The notes beneath the pieces are model-generated. The model searched no databases. It worked only from the letters and a program-made list of their open reading frames with translations, and was not told where the DNA came from. 64,000 nt of DNA from Aurelia coerulea (taxonomy: Eukaryota; Cnidaria; Scyphozoa; Semaeostomeae; Ulmaridae): positions 10,686,501-10,750,500 of the forward strand of contig CM076944.1 in the NCBI GenBank assembly GCA_039566865.1, written 5' to 3'. Both the position numbers and the translations under genes were made by a program. Of this stretch, positions 50,601 through 57,300 are shown one piece after another. Position 1 is the stretch's first letter. Each line of letters opens with the position of its first letter.

Positions 50601-53600
50601 AAGAGCAACGCAAATCCGCCTAGCCACCAAAACCAGTTATCTGTCATTACGAACTAACTTTAATTACCCACCAGAACACAAGCAAATAAGTGATGTCAAA
50701 TTGATAGCACTTGAACTGAACATTCAGAAGGCGAAACCACCACGCATAGCAAGGGTGAATTTTATAAAACAAAGGATACAGTTCTGTCCAAGAAAAGCGA
50801 TTTGACAGCCTCAAGAATAGATTTCACACATTAAATGCAAACAAACATAATGTATTGCTTGATCTGTTTATTTTAATTTGACTGACACATTTCAAAACAA
50901 ATACAAATTCCCGTTGACCTATTGACAAGCCTTAACAAGATCTCTCTTTTTCAGCAAATGAACGATATGTCCATAGCCCTGTTGTGCATAACTTCCACAG
51001 ACCCCAAGTGGAAGGTAACTCTTGGGCTATGCACTAAAGTACAACCTACACGTAAAAATGTTCACAGAAGGAAAACATAAACAATATCAACTACTAACAC
51101 CATGGATGGGGGGGGCCGAAATTATAATCTGTGCTTGATTGTTGAATTTGGTTTACTTTATATGAGTGCTTCATCATATGGGGTGAGTCAAAATAAGTGA
51201 GTCAAAAACACATGGGCATTTGCTTGAATGTAAAGTCATGAAAAATACTCCCATTTCAACATATTATGGTTTAATGAATAATAGAAAGAGTAAATTTAGA
51301 TATGGAAATCTATTTCACTAAGCTTGAAAAAGGACTGAAAGTTATGACCACATTTTGCAAGTCTTCCAGCTTTAAAGGACGGCAATTCCATCAAGTTCTT
51401 CATGAAGTTAAGATAAATCATCATGCAAATACAAAGAACACATTTCTATCATTTGCTTTCCAGCATATGGGCTTTTTATGCTCGTTGACACTGTTCATAA
51501 GCAGAAGATTAGAGAATCCTGATAAATATTTCTACCCGCTGAGCCGGAAAAAAGTTCCCACTTTCCGGAAATTTATAGCATCAAAAGCATATACTTGACG
51601 GATTTGAATGATTTCAATTATATAGCTAAAAGCCGAGAGACCAAAGTGTTTTTGTGATTTCTCTCATGTTTTTATGAGCACTGCGAGCATAAGTAAATTC
51701 GACCTCACAAAAATCTCTTGGTTTCGAAATGTGCCTGAAAATGGGCCTAAAACCTTGATCAAATCGTAAGGAATCTCCTCACATGGAACAACACGCCAGG
51801 GCATTTCACCTCTCTCAAGAGTTATAAGAAAATATACTTTTCTAACAGATACAGAAGACTTTCAATCACATGCCAATAATGGTGCAGACAATATCTCTCA
51901 CCCTTCAAAATTATTCAGGCATTTCACAATAGTGAAATCTTTGCAAAGTCAAATTTACCTATTTTTCAGAGCTCATAAAACATGAGAGAATTACAAACAT
52001 ATTTCAATGTCTTGGATATCAAGCAGAGTTTGATTCATTCCAATCCATCAAGTTTGGTGCTTTGAAATTTCAAACTTGGGGACATTTTGTTTGGCTCACC
52101 CAGTAGTCATTCATACAGCATGTTCAAAACCATCTCCATAACAAACTTGCTGATATAACTCTACTAGAATGAATACAATTATTAATTAATGATTATTAAT
52201 AACAATATAACTAATTCAATAATATCATTGTCTAAGTTAGCCTGTTCAGTATATAAGATGACATGTTGTGTGATGACATAGGTTGAATATTCATAATTAC
52301 ATAATTCATTTAACGCTAAGTGCTCCTTTTAATCACCTGGTAGAACCACCTAAAAGATACACACTGAGATGTATGTGTGGTAGATTTTCACAGAAGGAAA
52401 ATTGGAACAAAGATAATTCCAACACCCATCTTGAAAAGATACTAGGCTGCTGCTGTTTCCGTGTTTACTAAAATGATAAAAGGTGGTTTGCTATTGTCTG
52501 ACAAACAAAATAATTCTTTATCAACAGACTGCTCTGAAAACAAAAACATCTGAGCTGCAAGAGAGCACAGGAAGACGGAGCTTAATTCAATACAACACAA
52601 TGCAAGTGGTCTAATGTTTCTTTTCATTTTCAAGCACATATTTCATGAATAAATTATGAAAGAGATTATGCAATGTTGATAAAAGTGAAATGACATGCAG
52701 CCACCTCAGTTTATGCTGTGACATTCAATCATGATTCTAAGACTCAGCAGTAACATAAATCTATACAAAACATCAGGAAGCAATGTGATGTTATATATTG
52801 TTGGGTGAAATCTTTAGAATGTGCTTGGTGGGAAAGTAGACAATTCTAAGAGACTGTTAATGATTGATTTGAAGTTCTGTGTAGAACGAACTTGGAAGGT
52901 AATCACAAATCAAGATATGCTTTGTCGTATAATTCCAAATAATGCTTTAGCAACTCAAGAGAATGGAATCATAAGCTATAAGTCAGACCAAAGTACAGGC
53001 CTTGCATGCATTAATTACGTTTTCCTGTCTAAGAATTGTTGACAATTCTTTTTTACTCCTTGAGGATTCTTGTTAAAAACTTGAAGAAAACAAAATGACA
53101 TAATTGAATTAGCCTCCTGTTTTCAAAGCTACTCAGCAAAATTGCAATAAACCCTGGAAATCAAGAAATTTACTGGTAAACTTAATACATATAAAGAAAT
53201 TAGTTCCTTGTCTTAAAAGGGGTTTATTTATATGCAAAGACTTCTTTTTATTTCAATAGCATTTTAAAATGATGATCTCATCTTTTAGTTGTCTAGGATA
53301 AACCAAACATTTGCATGCAAATTTTAGGTTCATCTTATAAATAAAATACTTGTCTGTTAACGTTTGTAATTAACTGATAAAGACTTCATGTTGAAACATT
53401 TGAACAAGAATAGTTGTCTTAATTTTGTTTCTTTTTGTTTTATGCTGATGGTGGTTTAAGTTTAATAAAAATTTGCTGGTAATTCCTTGGCCCATCAAAA
53501 GAAAACAAATTTGCTTTTTAAAACTTTACAAATCAATTTTTTCTAAATTCTTTACTTAAATGAGACCTAAAGTTAAGCTTGAATATTTCACTAAGTTCAA

Positions 53601-56600
53601 GGGCATTGCAGTCACTTTCCCCTGCAACAAATAAGTAAGGATAACATACATTGCATCTTTAGATTTTGGGATAGACGGACTTTCTCCATGGCTTTGTTTC
53701 GGATCAGAGCATTTTCTGCTGGGTATAAATTTCAACTACAGTACATACTTTGCATTGAGGTACATAAACCTGAATGGACTCCCCCCCCCCCCCCTGTAAT
53801 GTATTAGTAGAATTACTGGAACTTAAGGCACACAAGACAATCACATAACATTTAAATTAACCAAAAGCTCATTTAAAACAGTTTGTAACATATTATAAAT
53901 TGTAAAAACCTATTAAGGTGCTGGCAGCTGGTAAATTGGCTGTTTCATAACGAACTTTACCACACAATAATAAAAACAATTAGCAAGAAATCTATATACA
54001 GTACAACAATATGTGATCTAGCCAAACTACTCTATCTAAAAATGCCAATGTTTGACACCTAGATTTGGGACCAAAACTGCTGTTTGCCTTCTTCTTTACA
54101 TAATTGTTCTGCTCCAAGTACCCTGACCAATTATGAAAGCCAAGCAGGCCACACCCATTGGCAAGTTATCCCAAGAACTTACAATAAATATGAAGTCTCA
54201 CAGGATGCCTGTTGGTGCTTCTCATAAGCTGCAGCTTGGAACTTATTAGAAACACACACAGAGCATTAGAATGCCACCTAACCAGGCCACCTAGCAGCTT
54301 GTGTCTGCATACACCATTTTTTTCAATTGTTTCTACTCCCATATTTCATGCCATTGGGAAGAAAAACAAGCTCAAAAACCATACTCGCTAAAAAATGGAG
54401 CAACACAAAACAATCCAAGACCAGCAACAACAATCAAAAACAATTCAAAATGACCTGCTGTACAACCAGATATTCTAACAAGCCTAAAACATCCAAATAT
54501 TAAGATTCAGCATGAGATCATCTATTCGGGGGCAGAAAGCCTGGTAAACTTAACAGATGCTTTCAGATTGTATTGAGATTATCAGCATTGGATGAATTAT
54601 GTTAACAATGCAATATTGTTGCTTATTTGCGAAAGGATCCCTTACGTGTGAATAAAAGAGTAGCCACCCAAAGGTCTGTTTATTTCCTTCTCTGGTTATG
54701 TTTGCATTCAGAGGTGATAACTGAAGACAATGACAACTCCTAGTTACAGCAAACAAACAGACAGACAGCCCCAAAACAAATACTCCTCCTAGATATCTCA
54801 TAAGACATGCACTCCTTAAGAACTGAAAATCCTTTTATGCTAATATGCGTAAGGCCTGCATGCACTGCAACAACAGCCCTTGAAAAAGGATGGCACCAAT
54901 TGAGAGCATACAGTAGGCCACTCTCATACAGAAATCATGAAAAGTGCAGACATAAATGAGACTTTGGGTAATTATGCTATGAGAAAACTAGGTGGAGCAG
55001 CAGAAGAGCTTACTATGGTGATCTACAGTGAGCCTTTTTACATGTCGAGAAAATATATCTGCAAGAATTTGATCCAGAACGGGTGCAAATAAAAAGGCTT
55101 CCTTTCTATCCTGGGTCTATAGCATCAAATCCAGGTGGTAATGTTTGGATAGGAAGATTGCCTATGTGGAAATGATTTAATCTCTGATGATTAGATTCAA
55201 TGTCCAATTTGGGAAATTGTTTTTGCAATTGTGCCACAAAACAAAATTTAACCATGCTGGAATGACAATAACTTGTCAGGAGCACTTTTTTTACTTCAGG
55301 TAAATTGTATTGCAATTATTATTCATCAGCATTGAACCTTACGCAAAATTCTAATCAAATTTTTGTCATTTTGAATGCAAATCTTTACTAGAATTAATAA
55401 AGGGTTAGATGGAGAAAATAAATGTTATCATTAATAGAGATTGTCCAAAAATGTTCTGAATTTCCTCCATCAAGTGCCTTGGTTCAAATCAAAGCGGAAG
55501 GTTTTACAAGTCATACTGACAAGTATTTAATCTCAAAAAGCTTGCAAGAGCCTTAGAAACCTGAAGCAAACCAAAATGGCTAAACAGTCTCAAACATCAT
55601 AGGCAACGTTAACTACCTGACAACCTGCCTTAACATTGTGAACTGATATGTAGGATAATCATTTGCAGGGGTGGTTACAAAGGGGGGCCTTGATACAGAA
55701 AATAAGGCATGTGTCATGCCTGTGTTGTTAGCAAATGTTCATTGTGCTCTTTACTTTGTTTTTCGCTGGGTGCATGCGCCAAAGCAAACGAATCATGCAT
55801 TGCTTTAAACCCCCCAAAAAAATTTGAAAATGAACAAATACTTTATGCAGGAAGGAGATATAGTAGCTGAATTAAAATTTAGCAAAGTTTCGTCAATTAT
55901 CCTTATGGAAAGTGTGGCACTCGCAAGAAGAACAGCTTAAGGTATTGAAATAGATAAACAATAGAGAACATCCAAAATCTCAGAACAATTTCCCTCTTCA
56001 AATCCAACAACATCTGCAGCAACCTTTGTGTAAAGTATTTATTAAATGTTATAAAAAATAACTCCCCTCCACAGTATGATATTGATATACCCTACTTCTA
56101 TACGTTTCCAGAAAAGAACATATCCATATCCTATGACTGCTTATTCATAAATTAGCCTTTACTTGAATGTTGCTGTACAAATTTCAAATCCAATATTATC
56201 AAGGAAAAGACTTCCAAACTTCAAGTTCAAAAACGAATTATCACCTAGATGAAAGCATTGCATAATAATGGCAAATAGGCCAAGGGCGTGTCTGTTTACA
56301 TCTCAACCTGATAATGAATTATCAGAGCAATGGTGAGACAAATGAATAATCAGTTGACAAAAGGAAGAATTACCTGAAACAATTGGTTTGGCCGCTTCTG
56401 TGTAAACATGTTCTTGTGATGAGGATGGCTTGAAAACTTTGTCGAATGTATACAATCGGCCCTGCAAAGTAGAATCGAAATTCGTTCGGAGTGGGATTAA
56501 TTAGTTGTGCAAAACTGCAATGAGTCAATGACGGTTGTCTAACTAATCAAGGGTTAGGCTAGGCTAATCAAATTGAAGCGAAATGATCATCAAACCGGCT

Positions 56601-56789
56601 CGACCTGAAGCAAAGATGCAAAGACGTTCAAAATTTACAGGTTCGTTTACTGAGACTTACCGCATGAATAACCGTATCATTAGCAGGAAATTTAACAGTT
56701 ATCCCTCCTCCTTGTTGATTCTCACTTGATGACTGGGGTCTGAACCTACAGACAACTTTGATATTACATTCGCTTGCATCTGCCGCCAT
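15588..56789 (-). CDS. KIF5: Kinesin-1 heavy chain, 18 coding exons, tail not found
   Basis: This is the plus-end-directed microtubule motor that carries vesicles and organelles in the cytoplasm. Coding exons, read downwards: 56661-56789, 56374-56461, 43696-43769, 41810-41914, 40186-40234, 37420-37475, 32800-32887, 31672-31796, 30933-31037, 29921-29975, 27923-28013, 26053-26102, 24393-24691, 23160-23228, 21503-21814, 19471-19515, 16697-16795 and 15588-15683. They total 1935 bases (645 codons) with consistent phases. The P-loop GQTASGKT is at residues 86-93, switch I around SSRSH at 202-206, switch II DLAGSE at 232-237 and the neck linker from about 323. Family members are usually about 950-1000 residues, so some 300 residues of stalk and cargo-binding tail are missing. 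The ECNIKV start and the neck and coil sequence separate it from other kinesin families. Confidence 0.95.
15962..16465. repeat. Foldback repeat in kinesin intron 17
   Basis: The left arm, about 15962-16112, and the right arm, about 16315-16465, are reverse complements with gaps. Anchor blocks are gatgacgtcattttgtttgc against gcaaacaaaatgacgtcatc, and tctgaagtgaa against ttcacttcagg. It has no coding content and is probably an old non-autonomous element. Confidence 0.6.
16697..16795 (-). CDS. KIF5: Kinesin exon 17: stalk
   Basis: Encodes [20 protein letters not shown] within 33 codons, the conserved IDEEFTxARLYISKxKSEVK stretch. Phase 0. Confidence 0.93.
17047..17625. mobile_element. TIR element of the CCGGGTGTC group, 579 bp
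   Basis: The left end (cacggtgtccctcaaaaaag) and the reverse complement of the right end (taccgggtgtcccaaaaaaa) match for about 33 bases. The ends include TA. Two short plus-strand frames inside look incidental. It lies in kinesin intron 16. Confidence 0.65.
18364..18400. mobile_element. Solo right end of a CCGGGTGTC-group element
   Basis: acttttttgggacacccggta matches the right termini at 17625 and 2750. A possible decayed left end lies near 17810, but I could not confirm it. Confidence 0.45.
19185..19357. repeat. Tandem duplication, two units of 89 and 84 bp
   Basis: The block from gagcgtctccggattctgc to gcggagggtttagaagac is repeated almost exactly. Each unit contains an imperfect hairpin (accttctggcttcggaagc). 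It sits about 110 bases downstream of exon 16 in intron 16 and is non-coding. Confidence 0.75.
19471..19515 (-). CDS. KIF5: Kinesin exon 16
   Basis: Encodes [15 protein letters not shown], 15 codons. It matches the break in the coil where other family members read DLAEIG. Good acceptor and donor, phase 0. Confidence 0.85.
20359..20630. mobile_element. Palindromic hAT-like MITE, copy 1, 272 bp
   Basis: Termini TAGACTACGCG and CGCGTAGGCTA. It is the inverse-orientation twin of 30406-30677, same length, with a central palindrome around agaaatatttct. The flanking octamers do not match here. Confidence 0.75.
21092..21410. repeat. Dispersed repeat shared with 61378-61660
   Basis: Shared blocks in order are cacctcaagtgcttct, ggcct(a/g)aaa, ttaaatgat, tccaaactgca and a tctgaacac-like block. 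Diverged and non-coding. Confidence 0.45.
21503..21814 (-). CDS. KIF5: Kinesin exon 15: stalk coiled coil
   Basis: Encodes 104 residues including [19 protein letters not shown], one of the best-conserved stalk stretches of kinesin-1. Phase 0 at both ends. Confidence 0.94.
21850..22314. mobile_element. Inverted-repeat MITE, older copy of 29425-29881
   Basis: The right end reads agaattttacacctacctt. Inner blocks such as tctacaatatggt and gatttagaaa are shared with 29425-29881. The left terminus is worn. It lies in intron 14. Confidence 0.55.
23160..23228 (-). CDS. KIF5: Kinesin exon 14: coiled coil
   Basis: Encodes [20 protein letters not shown] then LED. 23 codons of stalk, phase 0. Confidence 0.9.
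23269..23520 (+). mobile_element. tRNA-derived SINE
   Basis: The 5-prime part carries a pol III A box (TGGCCGAGCGG) and a B-box-like GGTCAAACTCC. This is followed by a 5S-like atgggtgacc block and a body with gtccttcggaagggacgtt and gggtcccgtg, a motif I associate with the conserved Nin-type SINE domain. It ends in an A-rich tail. It lies in intron 13, opposite in strand to the gene. Confidence 0.7.
23547..23596. repeat. (AATC)n microsatellite
   Basis: About ten tandem atca/aatc units directly after the SINE tail, probably grown from it. Confidence 0.85.
24041..24340. repeat. GGGGTGGGTAC-ended dispersed repeat
   Basis: Left end ccggggtgggtacatgac and right end gtgtacccccagg face each other as weak inverted repeats. 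The inner sequence repeats accca blocks. It resembles the tract-bounded elements at 31942 and 46434 in style only. Confidence 0.35.
24393..24691 (-). CDS. KIF5: Kinesin exon 13: neck coiled coil
   Basis: Encodes [20 protein letters not shown], then [12 protein letters not shown], a Ser/Thr/Gln-rich hinge, and KLYKQLDER. The charged heptads are the dimerising neck coil. Confidence 0.94.
24759..25174. mobile_element. Poly-G-tract TIR element, 416 bp
   Basis: The left end taccctcaagtaccgaataa pairs with the right end ttattcggtacttgagagta. Inside are seven or more G runs of 6-15 bases separated by ttggaa. It is a non-coding member of the family also seen at 13412-13713. It lies in intron 12. Confidence 0.7.
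26053..26102 (-). CDS. KIF5: Kinesin exon 12: neck linker, with a GC splice donor
   Basis: Encodes [16 protein letters not shown], the neck linker. The donor reads CTGCAG then GCAAGT, a GC-AG intron. A nearby GT would shift the frame into exon 13, so the GC donor is the one that fits. Confidence 0.92.
26166..26776. mobile_element. TIR element of the CCGGGTGAG group, 611 bp
   Basis: Left end taccgggtgaggcagaaa; right end ctttctggctcacccggta. It contains the block tttttatgagcactgcaaat, shared with 41212-41480 and 51533-52105. It lies in intron 11. Confidence 0.7.
27055..27175 (+). repeat. Inverted copy of the unidentified repeat at 15130-15330
   Basis: It shares ttacaaagacgaattaccta and ctacaaagacgatacccct with the complement of 15200-15320. 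Confidence 0.55.
27923..28013 (-). CDS. KIF5: Kinesin exon 11
   Basis: Encodes [20 protein letters not shown] and on to ARSTLLFGQ. The usual GGN(C/A)RTT reads GGNSRTT, and the usual ETKSTL reads EARSTL; both are mild changes. Ends in phase 2. Confidence 0.92.
28253..28790 (+). repeat. Truncated relative of the 42084-42756 element
   Basis: It follows 42110-42620 block by block: gttgaaaggctattgctccc, tgaaatcggtcac, agtatgaataac, caagaggaaa, then ggaaggaaaac. The CCGGGTG termini are gone. It lies within intron 10. Confidence 0.6.
28795..28935 (-). repeat. Possible LINE 3-prime end with a hairpin
   Basis: On the minus strand the block CAGTTATTCTAACTG forms a small stem, flanked by CCCCCCTG and GGGGC that can extend it. 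The look is that of a LINE 3-prime UTR, but no coding remnant is attached. Confidence 0.3.
29425..29881. mobile_element. Inverted-repeat MITE with AAGGTGGGTGTAAAATTCT ends, 457 bp
   Basis: The first 70 or so bases (through tttgaattgaatggcttgaa) are the reverse complement, with few changes, of the last 70 (ending cttacacccacctt). It has no coding content. It lies in intron 10, just outside exon 10. Confidence 0.75.
29921..29975 (-). CDS. KIF5: Kinesin exon 10
   Basis: Encodes [18 protein letters not shown], the conserved YRDSKxTRxLQxSLGG segment, ending in phase 1. Confidence 0.93.
30406..30677. mobile_element. Palindromic hAT-like MITE, copy 2, 272 bp, with 8-bp duplication
   Basis: Ends TAGCCTACGCG and CGCGTAGGCTA are perfect complements. 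The octamer tctcaaag lies on both sides (30398-30405 and 30678-30685), as expected of a hAT target duplication. Inverted similarity covers about 50 bases per end, with a second palindrome in the centre. Confidence 0.85.
30933..31037 (-). CDS. KIF5: Kinesin exon 9
   Basis: Encodes [20 protein letters not shown] and on to [10 protein letters not shown], the relay helix that contacts the microtubule. 35 codons, phase 0. Confidence 0.94.
31672..31796 (-). CDS. KIF5: Kinesin exon 8: switch I and switch II
   Basis: Encodes [17 protein letters not shown] through to [16 protein letters not shown] (switch I) and DLAGSE (switch II) sense the nucleotide state and are intact. Confidence 0.95.
31942..32264. 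mobile_element. G/C-tract TIR element with a flanking 10-bp repeat, 323 bp
   Basis: The left end has a run of about 12 G then tactagac; the right end mirrors it with a run of 12 C. Inverted similarity covers about 50 bases. cgtcatcccc occurs immediately outside both ends (31932-31941 and 32265-32274), a likely target duplication. It lies in intron 7, between exons 7 and 8. Confidence 0.65.
32420..32600. mobile_element. Solo left end of a CCGGGTGTC-group element
   Basis: taccgagtgtctcaaaaagt followed by aaaaaatcaccaaaatt, matching 63821-63890. No right terminus was found nearby, so the end given is approximate. Confidence 0.5.
32800..32887 (-). CDS. KIF5: Kinesin exon 7
   Basis: Encodes [20 protein letters not shown] and on to ANRHIAVT. 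Ends in phase 1 within the Asn codon of switch I. Confidence 0.94.
33117..33160. mobile_element. Solo left end of a CCGGGTGAG-group element
   Basis: taccgggtgagtcaaaaaga is present without a partner end in the following kilobase. Confidence 0.45.
33176..33275. repeat. Short inverted repeat around a pyrimidine tract
   Basis: taccctgggtaccagagcc (33176-33194) pairs with ggttctggtacccagggta (33251-33269), separated by an A-rich then T/C-rich stretch. It lies on the tail side of the 5S-like copy and may be part of the same retroposed unit. Confidence 0.5.
33415..33503 (-). pseudogene. Degenerate 5S rRNA copy or 5S-derived SINE head
   Basis: On the minus strand the sequence reads GCCTTCGACCATACCACCAT, then GGTTCTCGTCC, GTTAAGCATGATAGGGCC and CAGTACCTGGAT. 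These are the landmarks of metazoan 5S rRNA in the correct order and spacing. Similarity stops before the last 30 bases of the gene and the internal promoter is altered, so it is not a working 5S gene. A SINE3-type retroposon (5S head) or a retroposed 5S copy are the options. Confidence 0.8.
33745..35570 (-). pseudogene. LINE (non-LTR retrotransposon) reverse transcriptase, frameshifted
   Basis: The pre-RT and fingers region (35112-35570, with [14 protein letters not shown] and [13 protein letters not shown]) and the RT palm to C-terminus (33745-35112, with [27 protein letters not shown] and the catalytic YADD) lie in different frames, so one indel near 35095-35110 breaks the enzyme. An in-frame TGA truncates the C-terminus just before 33745. 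The domain order and the YLGVQID and [11 protein letters not shown] blocks fit the CR1/Jockey group. The endonuclease half is missing; the 5-prime side ends at a microsatellite. It lies in kinesin intron 6 on the same strand. Confidence 0.9.
35572..35630. repeat. (AAC)n microsatellite
   Basis: An uninterrupted run of caa units passes into mixed gtaac/gcaac units. It abuts the broken 5-prime end of the LINE. The poly-Leu and poly-Asn frames across it are artefacts. Confidence 0.9.
36604..36618 (+). repeat. Poly-G run
   Basis: A run of about 14 G in intron 6 without recognisable flanking termini. Confidence 0.7.
37193..37420. repeat. Exact 114-bp tandem duplication touching the exon 6 splice donor
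   Basis: 37193-37306 and 37307-37420 match at nearly every position (few single-base changes). The second unit ends on the last base of exon 6, so the first unit carries a second copy of the donor (GGTACAGTAA on the minus strand) 114 bases further into the intron. Confidence 0.9.
37420..37475 (-). CDS. KIF5: Kinesin exon 6
   Basis: Encodes [19 protein letters not shown], the loop before switch I. Its donor lies exactly at the edge of a 114-base tandem duplication (37193-37420). Confidence 0.93.
37755..39925. mobile_element. Large foldback element (about 2.2 kb) with a nested MITE
   Basis: The left arm, about 37755-38350, and right arm, about 39340-39925, are reverse complements over nearly 600 bases. 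Anchors are agaattgtac against gtacaattct, gtaaccaaacgtt against aacgtttggttac, and ctgaatcacgaa against ttcgtgattcag. The centre contains the separate TIR element at 38440-39090. No transposase frame is seen. It fills most of intron 5. Confidence 0.8.
38440..39090. mobile_element. Nested foldback TIR element of the CCGGGTGTC group, 651 bp
   Basis: The left end aacgggtgtcacaaaaaaag and the reverse complement of the right end (tacctggtgtcccagaaaaa) agree. The inverted match then continues through gactccaacgatgtgaattt for about 190 bases per arm. A solo arm of the same family lies at 41512-41690. It is inserted in the loop of the 37755-39925 foldback. Confidence 0.8.
40186..40234 (-). CDS. KIF5: Kinesin exon 5
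   Basis: Encodes [16 protein letters not shown], the conserved SYxEIYxxxIRDLL motor strand. Ends in phase 1. Confidence 0.94.
41212..41480. mobile_element. Truncated CCGGGTGAG-group element
   Basis: It shares ccagaaaaaagttccc, tttttatgagcactgaaaat and agaacttaccaatatt with 26166-26776. The terminal CCGGGTG is lost on both sides. Confidence 0.55.
41512..41690. mobile_element. Solo arm of the 38440-39090 element family
   Basis: From ctgggtgttccaaaag through gcgatgtgaatttagctt and tggtgctttgagagcagaaa it follows the left arm of the nested element. No second arm is present. Confidence 0.6.
41810..41914 (-). CDS. KIF5: Kinesin exon 4
   Basis: Encodes [20 protein letters not shown] and, further on, NLEFHIK. 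Exactly 35 codons, phase 0 at both ends. Confidence 0.94.
42084..42756. mobile_element. TIR element of the CCGGGTGAG group, 673 bp
   Basis: The left end caccgggtgagtcaaaaaga with ggcccggcgtttgaaa faces tttcaaatgccgggcc and attgactcacccagta at the right end. The inverted match is about 45 bases. It is the complete version of the truncated copies at 28253 and 1540. It lies in intron 3, just upstream (gene sense) of exon 4. Confidence 0.75.
43696..43769 (-). CDS. KIF5: Kinesin exon 3: P-loop
   Basis: Encodes [20 protein letters not shown] then [13 protein letters not shown] is the ATP-binding P-loop. The phase-1 G of exon 2 completes the first codon. Confidence 0.95.
44017..44528. mobile_element. 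TIR element of the CCGGGTGAG group, 512 bp, palindromic
   Basis: Left end taccgggtgagtaaaaac; the right end (tttttgattaacctggttta) is a worn complement. The inner halves form an inverted repeat around the motifs aaatcactcatctttt and aaaaatgagtgattg. Relatives lie at 47671-48497 and 60893-61372. Confidence 0.6.
45800..45866 (+). repeat. tRNA-like SINE remnant
   Basis: gttgccgtggtatcaagag resembles the D-arm and A-box half of a tRNA and gggttcaattct a B box, at the spacing of a tRNA. No acceptor stem closes and the anticodon arm is poor, so it is a retroposed fragment, not a tRNA gene. Confidence 0.5.
46434..46768. repeat. G/C-tract-bounded dispersed repeat
   Basis: It starts ggggagggggcttaacc and ends catacacccccctgg, with repeated accctaaa and atgacaccc blocks between. 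Similar in build to 31942-32264, but the termini are not clearly complementary. Confidence 0.35.
47427..47471 (+). repeat. 15-bp minisatellite, three units
   Basis: The unit caacttcaccttcgc is repeated three times, the last one altered. Confidence 0.85.
47671..48497. mobile_element. TIR element of the CCGGGTGAG group, interrupted copy
   Basis: Left end caccgagtgagtcaaaaagt; right end tttttactcacacgg. The outer parts follow 44017-44528 (gcacattcggcgga, agaaattaggaaaatgctgg, agttcc-like). About 300 bases near 47765-48060 have no counterpart there and look inserted. Confidence 0.55.
50120..50260 (-). repeat. Distant copy of the unidentified repeat at 12290/15130
   Basis: The order tggggtagttatgaa, ttcgtgct, ggtatcat, ttgtact follows the other copies, with lower identity. 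The long minus-strand open frame over it (49786-50238) shows no domain. Confidence 0.35.
50418..50703. repeat. Direct duplication, units of about 136-152 bp
   Basis: The block ttggtctacacctctgtact through tagccaccaaaaccagtt and aataagtgatgtcaaa occurs twice in a row. The second unit has about 16 extra bases near its end. It lies in intron 2. Confidence 0.8.
51177..51215. mobile_element. Solo left end of a CCGGGTGAG-group element
   Basis: tggggtgagtcaaaataagt is present without a matching right end. Confidence 0.3.
51533..52105. mobile_element. TIR element of the CCGGGTGAG group, 573 bp
   Basis: The left end tacccgctgagccggaaa is a drifted TACCGGGTGAGCC; the right end is tgtttggctcacccagta. 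It shares tttttatgagcactgc with 26166-26776. Confidence 0.65.
52106..56373. other. Repeat-poor part of kinesin intron 2
   Basis: This 4.3-kb stretch next to exon 2 shows no CCGGGTG termini, LINE remnants or credible exons on either strand. Apart from a C run at about 53781-53794 it looks like old unique sequence. First long introns often carry enhancers, but nothing here proves that. Confidence 0.4.
56374..56461 (-). CDS. KIF5: Kinesin exon 2
   Basis: Encodes [20 protein letters not shown] and the following residues, matching the YxFDxVF motor segment. It ends in phase 1 at a GTAATT donor before the 12.6-kb intron 2. Confidence 0.93.
56661..56789 (-). CDS. KIF5: Kinesin exon 1: start codon and first motor strand
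   Basis: Encodes [19 protein letters not shown] and onward, 43 codons, ending in phase 0 at a GTAAGT donor. The CRFRP motif is the first beta strand of the kinesin motor. Intron 1 is only 199 bases. Confidence 0.95.
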
Positions 56790-57300
56790 GCTGCTGATGA
56801 TCAGATGATGTTGATGTCTTCCACAAGTTGGTGGGCCTAGCCCTCGGAGTAATGTTGTTTTTGTTGATTATTTCTTCTGTGTTTTCCAATTTCATGGCAT
56901 TGTTGAAGGCAGTGGATGCTCCAGTGATGTAGCAGTTGTTTTATGGTGCTTAACCGGCTATCCTACATGTCTAAAAATTTCAAAACAATCTTAAAAGCCA
57001 GCGAATGCCGTAACGTTCCACCCCTAGGTTTGGATCCTGAGCTCGTCAAAGAACATTTTTGAGAAACCTGCTACAGGGGCCTGGGCTCTACTACGTCATT
57101 GAGGAAGGATGGGGAAATGAGGGAGAAAATAACGAGAAATGAAGTACACATTTCAAATCTTTCATGGGCGCTTAGCGTTTTTATGTGATGTTTTCCACGA
57201 ATTTGAATGAGCCCTTAGTTCAATTCTTAGTTTACATTGACCTTTTCATTTGTATATTGACAAACTTCAGGACCTCCGACTTTGCAAAATATGTCTTTCA
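56790..57300 (-). promoter_or_regulatory. Upstream region of the kinesin gene, putative promoter and 5-prime UTR
   Basis: It lies directly upstream of the kinesin ATG (GCAGCATGGCGGC context). No TATA box is apparent at a suitable distance. The transcription start and any 5-prime UTR intron cannot be placed from sequence alone. Confidence 0.35.
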
